The notes beneath the pieces are model-generated. The model worked only from the letters and a program-made list of their open reading frames with translations, made no database searches and was not told the origin of the DNA. From contig JBGAOY010000001.1 in assembly GCA_044221555.1 (NCBI GenBank), positions 868,001 to 932,000 of the forward strand: a stretch of DNA of 64,000 nt, written 5' to 3'. Positions within the stretch are counted from its first letter, which is position 1, and every line of letters starts with the position of its first letter. The stretch is from JAEUJM01 sp044221555. GTDB taxonomy: Bacteria > Actinomycetota > Acidimicrobiia > Acidimicrobiales > DATDAH01. Shown here piece by piece: positions 58,566 through 64,000 of this stretch. Made by a program: the position numbers and the translations under genes.

Positions 58566-58808
58566 AGGGTCGCCGTGCGGGAACGGGAACTCCGTCCCGC
58601 GCCGCCAACGTAGCCCGTCCGACCCGCCGCGACGGGTGTCGCTCCCCGCTCGCGATCGGCCCGGGACGCGTGGCCGTCACAGGTCGCAGACCGCGGCGAG
58701 TCGGCGGAGGTCACGCCGGCAACGGTACCCGACGTCTCGGTCCCGCCTGCCGGACGGGAGCCCCCCGATCACGGATGGTCCCGCCCGAGGGGTACAGTCA
58801 CGACGCTC

Positions 58809-60497
58809 ATGTACGCGCAGAACGCCACGCCGAGTTCCAACGACTTCGACTTGCGGGCCTCGCTGGTGGTGCTGCGACGGCGCCGGTGGACCCTGATCGT
58901 CGTGATCATCGCCGTGCTCGCGTTGGGTGCGGTCTCCTCGTACCGGAAGAGCCCGGTGTACCAATCGACGGCCACCGCGCTGTTGAAGGCGGGCGCCGCC
59001 GACTCGGTCCTCGCCGAGCAGCTCTCGAGCGACCCGGAGCGGCGGGTGCAGAACGAGGCGCGGCTCATCACCAGTGCCGACACGGCCCAGGCGGTCGAGG
59101 ACCGGCTGGGGTTCGGGGGCGGCGTCACGGTCTCGGCCGGCGGCGTCGACGACGTGCTCGAGATCACCGCCACCGACGGCGACCCCGAGCGGGCCGCGCT
59201 GATCGCGAACACCTACGCCGAGGTGCACCGCGACCTACGGGCCACCGAGAACCGGAGCGCGGTGCGCCGAGCCCGTGAGGAGGTGCAGAACAGCCTCGAC
59301 GAGGTCGAGCGTTCGGCCGCCGCGAACTCGCAGCAGCTGGTGCAGCTCAACGCGGCGCGGAGCGTGGCGACCGACCCTGCCGAGATCGCGTCCCTCGACA
59401 CCCAGATCAGCGAGAACCAGCAGATCCAGCAGACGCTGACGAGCAGCGCCAACGCGTACAGCACCCAACTGAGCGAGCTCAAGACCCAGGAAGGGCTCAT
59501 CGCCAGCAGTCCCCCGATCGAGATCCTGGCGCCCGCCGGTGTCCCGTCGACGCCGATCTCCCCGAACCACCGTCAGGACATGACGGTCGTGTTCGTCCTC
59601 GGCGTGCTGCTCGGGATCGCGGTGGTGTTCGTCCAGGAGCACCTCGACGACACGATCCGGGTCATCGACGACGTGGCGGCGGCGTCGCGGAACCTGCCCT
59701 CGCTGGCGGTGGTGCCGCTGTTCGCAAACGAGCAGGGGCGCAGCATCGTCACCGCCACCCAACCCATGTCACACACCGCCGAGGCGTACCGCTCGCTGCG
59801 GACCTCGGTGGAGTTCCTCGCGCTCGAGAACGACATGCAGACCGTCCAGATCACGAGTGCCCAGAGCGGCGAGGGCAAGACCACCTGCGTGGTCAACCTG
59901 GCCGTGGCGTTCGCGCAGGCCGGCAAGAGCGTGATCGTCGTCGACTGCGACCTGCGCCGACCCCGCCTCCACGAGTACTTCGGGCTCGACCGCCACGTGG
60001 GGTTCACCTCGGTGCTGCTGCACGAGACCGACCTCGACAGCGTGGTGCGGGCCGCCCCCGACGTGCCGAACCTCTCGGTCCTGTGCGCCGGCCCCCTGGC
60101 CCCGAACCCCTCCGAGCTGCTCGGCAGCGAGGGGTTCGGCGAGATCATCCGCACGCTCGGCACGCGGTACTCGGTGGTGCTGATCGACTCACCCCCGGTC
60201 CTGCCCGTCACCGACGCCCTCGTGCTGTCCCGGGTGGTCGACGCCACGATCTTCCTCACCTCGTCGGGGATGAGCAGCAAGCGCCGGGTGCACCGTTCGA
60301 TCGACTCGCTCCGCCAGGTCGGCGCCCCACTCGTCGGCACCGTGCTCAGCGCCGCCCCGCACGAAGTGGCGTACGGCTACGTCGACTACGGCTACGTCGA
60401 CAGCGGTCACGTGGCCTACGGCCCGTCCAACGGGGGACGGAGCTCCACCGCCGGGGGGCGTTCCTGGAAGCGCCAACAGACCAAGGCCGCGAAGTAG
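58809..60497 (+). CDS. Polysaccharide co-polymerase with bacterial tyrosine kinase domain (Wzc/CapAB type)
   Basis: 562 residues. A Wzz-type chain-length domain lies between two membrane helices (about 25-45, WTLIVVIIAVLALGAVSSY, and about 258-280, VVFVLGVLLGIAVVFVQEHL), with a Gln/Asn-rich coiled-coil stretch between. The cytoplasmic BY-kinase has Walker A SAQSGEGKTTC (K357), Walker A' VVDCDLRRPRLHEY and Walker B VLIDSPPVLPV. The C-terminus ends with a Tyr cluster (YGYVDYGYVDSGHVAYG) for autophosphorylation. It controls chain length and export of Wzy-type capsule or exopolysaccharide. The ATG lies 10 nt after TACAGT (58793-58798). First gene of the unit running to NeuB. Confidence 0.9.
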   Translation: MYAQNATPSSNDFDLRASLVVLRRRRWTLIVVIIAVLALGAVSSYRKSPVYQSTATALLKAGAADSVLAEQLSSDPERRVQNEARLITSADTAQAVEDRLGFGGGVTVSAGGVDDVLEITATDGDPERAALIANTYAEVHRDLRATENRSAVRRAREEVQNSLDEVERSAAANSQQLVQLNAARSVATDPAEIASLDTQISENQQIQQTLTSSANAYSTQLSELKTQEGLIASSPPIEILAPAGVPSTPISPNHRQDMTVVFVLGVLLGIAVVFVQEHLDDTIRVIDDVAAASRNLPSLAVVPLFANEQGRSIVTATQPMSHTAEAYRSLRTSVEFLALENDMQTVQITSAQSGEGKTTCVVNLAVAFAQAGKSVIVVDCDLRRPRLHEYFGLDRHVGFTSVLLHETDLDSVVRAAPDVPNLSVLCAGPLAPNPSELLGSEGFGEIIRTLGTRYSVVLIDSPPVLPVTDALVLSRVVDATIFLTSSGMSSKRRVHRSIDSLRQVGAPLVGTVLSAAPHEVAYGYVDYGYVDSGHVAYGPSNGGRSSTAGGRSWKRQQTKAAK

Positions 60498-60504
60498 CGC
60501 TGCC

Positions 60505-62373
60505 GTGTGCGGCATCGCCGGCCTGCTCACCCCGCGTGGGCGGCCGGCAGAGCGCGACGCCCTCGAGGCGATGATCGCGGCGATCGGCCACCGGGGCCCC
60601 GATCAGACCGGCGTGGTCACCCGAGGGTCGGTCGGGCTGGCGGCGGCGCGGCTGAGCATCGTCGACCCGACCGCCGCGGGGGCGCAGCCGTTCGTCGACG
60701 AGCACGCCGCGCTCACCTTCAACGGTGAGATCTACAACCACCGCGACCTCGGTGGCCGGCTCGAGGACCTCGGCGTCGCCTTCCGGGGACGCTCCGACAC
60801 CGAGGTGCTGTTCCATGCGCTGCGCCTCTGGGGGGTGGAGGACACGCTGCGGCAGCTGCGGGGCATGTTCGCCTTCGCCTTCGCCGACCTCGACCGCCAG
60901 ACCGTGTCGCTGGCACGGGACCGGTTGGGCATCAAGCCGCTGGTCTGGTGCGAGCGCGCCGGGCACCTGGCCTGGGCCTCGGAGGCCAAGGCCCTCGGCA
61001 CGGTCGTCCCCCTCGATCCCGACCCGGTCCAGGCGATGTTCGCCGTCACCGGCAGCATCGAGCGCTCGCCGTCGCTCACCGCCTTCCGCGGTGTCCGGCA
61101 GCTGCCGCCGGGACAATGGCTCCGAGCGGGCGTCGACTCGCCCCCCGAGCTGGCCTCGTGGTGGTGCCTCGCCGACCAGGTCGACCCCTCCCTCTACGCC
61201 GAGCTCGACGGCGCCAGCCCCGAGGAGCTCACTGAACGCCTCGACGGCCTGCTGTGCGCGTCCGTCGAGCGCATGACGGGCGACGACACACCCATGGGCG
61301 CGCTCGTGAGCGGCGGGGTCGACTCGTCGCTGATCGCCAGCATCGCCGCGGAGGGCGCGGCGCCGCCCTCGCTGTTCACCGCCGACGTCGGCGGGGACTA
61401 CTCCGAGGTGCCGGCTGCCCAAGAGCTGGCGGGCTGGCTCGACCAGCCCCTCGTGGTGTCGCCGTTCCCCCGCGGCGCGCTGCTCACCGACTGGGCCCGA
61501 GCCACGTGGCACCTCGAGACCCCGGTGGTCACCCACGTCAACGCGCTGCCGTTCGGCCGGGTGGCGGTGACGGCGCACGAGCACGGGCTGAAGTCGGTGC
61601 TGACGGGCGAGGGGGCCGACGAGCTGTTCTTCGGCTACCCCGAGAGCGCGGCCGCTCGCTACCGGGCGGTCCTCGAGGCACCGGCACGGGCCCGCCGCTG
61701 GGCGAGCAGCCGGCTCCCGCCGCCGTACGGGTCGGCGCTGGCCCCGCCCGGTGCCAGCCAGGCGGACTTCGTCGCCGAGTTGGTCGGCCACTTCCGCCGG
61801 GCCGAGATCGACACGGTCGGCGCCGAGGCGTTCGGCTTCCTCGAGCCCCGCGACGCGGCCACCCACGGAGCGGTGCTGGCCTGGCTCGGCGAGCACCTGC
61901 TGACGCTGCTGCACCGCAACGACGCGATGGGCATGGCCACCGGCATCGAGGCCCGGTTCCCGTTCCTCGACGAGGACCTGATCCGGTTCGGGGTCAACCT
62001 GCCGGTCTCGGCCAAGCTGGCCGTCCGCCGGCGCTTCGGCAGCCCGAAGCACCCGTTCGTGCAGGACAAGGCCATCATCCGGCAACTCGCGGCTCGACGG
62101 CTGCCCCCGTCGGTCGCCCATCGCCGGAAGGCCGGGTTCCCCACGTATGGGCACCAACACGTGCGCGTCGGGCCCGCCTTCTGGACCGACGGCTACGTGG
62201 TGGACCTCCTGGCGCTGCCGGCGAGCGCCGTGTCACACCTGGACACCGCCGCCGATCCCTACCTCGTGGCCAAGCTGGCGTCGGTCGAGGTGTTCGGTCG
62301 CCTCTTCGCCCGTGGTGACGAGATCTCGACCGTGTCCGCGCACCTCGAGCGCCACGCTCGGCTGCTGCCGTGA
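60505..62373 (+). CDS. asnB: Asparagine synthase-like amidotransferase (second copy)
   Basis: 622 residues from GTG, 7 bp after the co-polymerase stop. VCGIAGLLTP places Cys2 for glutamine hydrolysis; HRGPDQTG, FNGEIYNHRDLGG and RGRSDTEVLF follow. Synthetase domain: LVSGGVDSSLIASIAAEG, LTGEGADELFFGYPES, MATGIEARFPFLDEDLIRF, KAGFPTY. All active-site motifs are present. It is only moderately similar to the copy at 36148 and is not a recent duplicate. In this setting it probably amidates a uronic acid in the polymer, as known for WbpS-like enzymes; free asparagine synthesis remains possible. Confidence 0.87.
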   Translation: MCGIAGLLTPRGRPAERDALEAMIAAIGHRGPDQTGVVTRGSVGLAAARLSIVDPTAAGAQPFVDEHAALTFNGEIYNHRDLGGRLEDLGVAFRGRSDTEVLFHALRLWGVEDTLRQLRGMFAFAFADLDRQTVSLARDRLGIKPLVWCERAGHLAWASEAKALGTVVPLDPDPVQAMFAVTGSIERSPSLTAFRGVRQLPPGQWLRAGVDSPPELASWWCLADQVDPSLYAELDGASPEELTERLDGLLCASVERMTGDDTPMGALVSGGVDSSLIASIAAEGAAPPSLFTADVGGDYSEVPAAQELAGWLDQPLVVSPFPRGALLTDWARATWHLETPVVTHVNALPFGRVAVTAHEHGLKSVLTGEGADELFFGYPESAAARYRAVLEAPARARRWASSRLPPPYGSALAPPGASQADFVAELVGHFRRAEIDTVGAEAFGFLEPRDAATHGAVLAWLGEHLLTLLHRNDAMGMATGIEARFPFLDEDLIRFGVNLPVSAKLAVRRRFGSPKHPFVQDKAIIRQLAARRLPPSVAHRRKAGFPTYGHQHVRVGPAFWTDGYVVDLLALPASAVSHLDTAADPYLVAKLASVEVFGRLFARGDEISTVSAHLERHARLLP

Positions 62374-62395
62374 ACACCACTAGGTTCCGGGCACC

Positions 62396-63781
62396 GTGAA
62401 CACGTCGCCGACAACCGCGCTCTCGCCGGCACCGGTCGACGAGCCGTCGGCCCCTCCCGACCGGCGACTCCCACTCGGCCTGCTGCTGCTGTGCCTGGCC
62501 CTCCACGTGCCCCTCGGGTTGGCGATGCACTCGAACCGCGCCATCGCGACGGCACACGCCGCCGCGACGGTGCTCACCGCCGTGTGGGTCCTCGCCGCCG
62601 CCCGGTCGCCCGGGCCGCTCCTGCGGGTGGCGGGCTATGTGGTCGGCGCCGAGGTGCTGTGGCGACAGACCCGGGCCGTGGTGCCGTGGGAGCTGGGCAA
62701 GTACCTGCTGATCGTCATCTTCACGGTCGGGATCATCCGCTTCGTCGGGCGCCCCACCAACGCCGGGGTCCCCATCGTGTTCCTCGCCGTGCTGCTCCCG
62801 GCCTGCGCGGCCCCCCTGGTGATCCTCGGCCCCATGGCCGGCATCGAACCCGTGAGCTTCAACGTCGGCGGCCTGATCGCGCTCGGCGTCGGCGCCGTCT
62901 TCATCTCCCAGCTCGCCGGCCCGTGGTCGTCGATGCGGCCGGTGCTGTGGTGCCTGGTCGCTCCCGTGGTGGCCACCGCGGCCCTCGGCACCGACGCGGC
63001 CCGCCACCTCGCCTCGTCCGACTTCTTCAGCGACTCCAACTTCAAGGCCGCCGGTGGGTTCGGCCCGAACCAGGTCTCCGCCATCCTCGGTCTGGGGGCC
63101 CTCTGCCTCATCATGCTGGCGATCCGCGAGAAGGGGTTCATGCGCCCGTTCATCGCGGTGCTGATGACGATGTGGTTCCTCGTCCAGGGGGGGCTCACCT
63201 TCTCGCGAGGGGGGATGACCAACTTCGCCATCGCGGTGGTCGTCGCCCTGCCACTGCTGCTGCGCCGCCGCGGCACCGCGGTGCGGGTGCTCGTGCTCAT
63301 CCTGGTGGTCGGCGTCGTGGGCGCCCTCGTGGTGTTCCCACGCCTCGACCGCTTCACGGGCGGCGAGCTCCAGGTGCGCTACTCGAACCAGCACGAGGCC
63401 GACATCCGCGCCGAACTGGTCCGCAAGGAGTACCAGACCTTCCTGAACCACATCATCCTCGGGGTGGGGGCCGGTCAGTCCGAGACCGTGGAGATCAACC
63501 GGCGGATCTACTCCTCGCACACCGAGTACACCCGCCTGCTGGCCGAGCACGGCTTGATGGGCATGATCGCCATCGGCTGCATGGTCACGATGGTCGTGCA
63601 GGGCTATCGCCGCCAGAAGCTGCCGTGGGGCCACGCCTGGACCCTGGCGTTCGCCGCCTGGGCCCTCGCCGACATGTCACACGCCGCAACGAGGATCGCG
63701 GCTCCTTCCTTCGCGTTCGCCATCGCGTTGTTCACCTTCGTGGCCGAGGCCGAAGCCGAGGAACCAGCGGGGTTCCGGTGA
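62396..63781 (+). CDS. Wzy/O-antigen ligase-like membrane protein
   Basis: 461 residues from GTG, with about ten to eleven transmembrane helices. A periplasmic loop is expected between about residues 315 and 380, and the family-typical segments GGFGPNQVSAILGLGALCL, LTFSRGGMTNFAIAV and HIILGVGAGQSE, SSHTEYTRLLAEHGLMGM match the Wzy_C/O-antigen-ligase signature (SRGG and HTEYTRLLAEHG). It would polymerise lipid-linked repeat units at the outer membrane face or ligate the chain. TAGGTT (62381-62386) lies 9 nt before the GTG. Its stop overlaps the NeuB GTG (GTGA). Confidence 0.85.
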   Translation: MNTSPTTALSPAPVDEPSAPPDRRLPLGLLLLCLALHVPLGLAMHSNRAIATAHAAATVLTAVWVLAAARSPGPLLRVAGYVVGAEVLWRQTRAVVPWELGKYLLIVIFTVGIIRFVGRPTNAGVPIVFLAVLLPACAAPLVILGPMAGIEPVSFNVGGLIALGVGAVFISQLAGPWSSMRPVLWCLVAPVVATAALGTDAARHLASSDFFSDSNFKAAGGFGPNQVSAILGLGALCLIMLAIREKGFMRPFIAVLMTMWFLVQGGLTFSRGGMTNFAIAVVVALPLLLRRRGTAVRVLVLILVVGVVGALVVFPRLDRFTGGELQVRYSNQHEADIRAELVRKEYQTFLNHIILGVGAGQSETVEINRRIYSSHTEYTRLLAEHGLMGMIAIGCMVTMVVQGYRRQKLPWGHAWTLAFAAWALADMSHAATRIAAPSFAFAIALFTFVAEAEAEEPAGFR

Positions 63782-64000
63782 GCCTGGACCCGCGCGCGAC
63801 CGCGGTCACCGTGGTGGGCGAGGTCGCCCAGGCCCACGACGGGAGCCTCGGCACCGCCCACGCCTACATCGATGCCATCGCGGCTGCAGGCGCCGACGCG
63901 GTGAAGTTCCAGACCCACATCGCCGCCGCCGAGAGCACGCCCCGCGAGCCGTGGCGGGTGCCGTTCAGCCCCCAGGACGAGACGCGCTACGACTACTGGC
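63778..64000 (+). CDS. neuB: NeuB-family N-acetylneuraminate/legionaminate synthase (5' end only)
   Basis: 74 codons before the window ends. VTVVGEVAQAHDGSLGTAHA, IDAIAAAGADAVKFQTHIAA and STPREPWRVPFSPQDETRY match the TIM-barrel start of NeuB (GE-AQ-H-G and AGADAVKFQ). The full enzyme would condense phosphoenolpyruvate with ManNAc or a diacetamido-hexose to a nonulosonic acid. GTG 63778 overlaps the stop of the polymerase gene, so it belongs to this operon. Confidence 0.85.
   Translation, partial: MSLDPRATAVTVVGEVAQAHDGSLGTAHAYIDAIAAAGADAVKFQTHIAAAESTPREPWRVPFSPQDETRYDYW

Overview
The window is one contiguous stretch of very GC-rich DNA (roughly 70 percent, with G or C at most third codon positions) from an actinobacterium. 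The DprE1/DprE2/UbiA decaprenyl-phosphoryl-pentose genes, the many genes that start on GTG with a TANNNT hexamer just upstream and no ribosome binding site, and the overall gene style fit a free-living high-GC lineage such as Acidimicrobiia. That placement is an inference; no rRNA or tRNA gene was seen.

Left edge (1-4312, minus strand): a lipoate and 2-oxoacid dehydrogenase block. Dihydrolipoamide dehydrogenase and an E2 acyltransferase overlap, followed by a single open frame that joins LipB (octanoyltransferase) to LipA (lipoyl synthase).

4395-12904 (plus strand): a 30-residue membrane peptide, DprE2, a nucleotide-sugar dehydrogenase, the UbiA-type phosphoribosyltransferase, DprE1 (with Ala where mycobacteria have the benzothiazinone-target Cys), a heparinase II/III-like protein, a glycosyltransferase and a small initiating sugar-phosphate transferase. 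This is the first cell-surface polysaccharide block.

12905-17328: an accessory patch with a ParDE toxin-antitoxin pair and a clear promoter/operator, an SseB-like protein, a flavin-binding split-barrel protein, a methyltransferase and a lower-GC secreted or anchored beta-propeller protein.

17478-22388 (minus): glycosyltransferase, two sugar epimerases, a zinc-ribbon membrane protein and a PglD/NeuD-type acetyltransferase. 22393-26237: two amidohydrolases and a divergent Rieske oxygenase, apparently a small catabolic module.

26481-54194: the most unusual part. A radical SAM protein with an N-terminal twitch/SPASM-like cysteine module and a stand-alone A-T-TE protein (adenylation, carrier, thioesterase) lie divergent to a NodU-type carbamoyltransferase and its small membrane partner. 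Beyond a convergent terminator comes a long minus-strand unit: a bidomain oxidoreductase, eleven tandem related GT-B glycosyltransferases, an asparagine-synthase-like amidotransferase, a PhyH-AspH double dioxygenase fusion and a second PhyH dioxygenase. Three of the eleven glycosyltransferases have lost the nucleotide-binding and acidic motifs kept by the other eight. Together the genes look able to build and decorate (carbamoylate, hydroxylate, amidate, perhaps aminoacylate) a complex surface glycan or glycosylated small molecule. The product is unknown.

54264-64000: UDP-GlcNAc 2-epimerase, DegT aminotransferase, membrane-bound FlaA1/CapD dehydratase, a Wzc-like tyrosine kinase/co-polymerase, a second AsnB-like amidotransferase, a Wzy-like polymerase and the start of a NeuB-family synthase. 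With the PglD-like gene this nearly completes a nonulosonic acid (sialic/legionaminic-type) route and supplies the assembly and export-control machinery for a Wzy-type capsule or exopolysaccharide.
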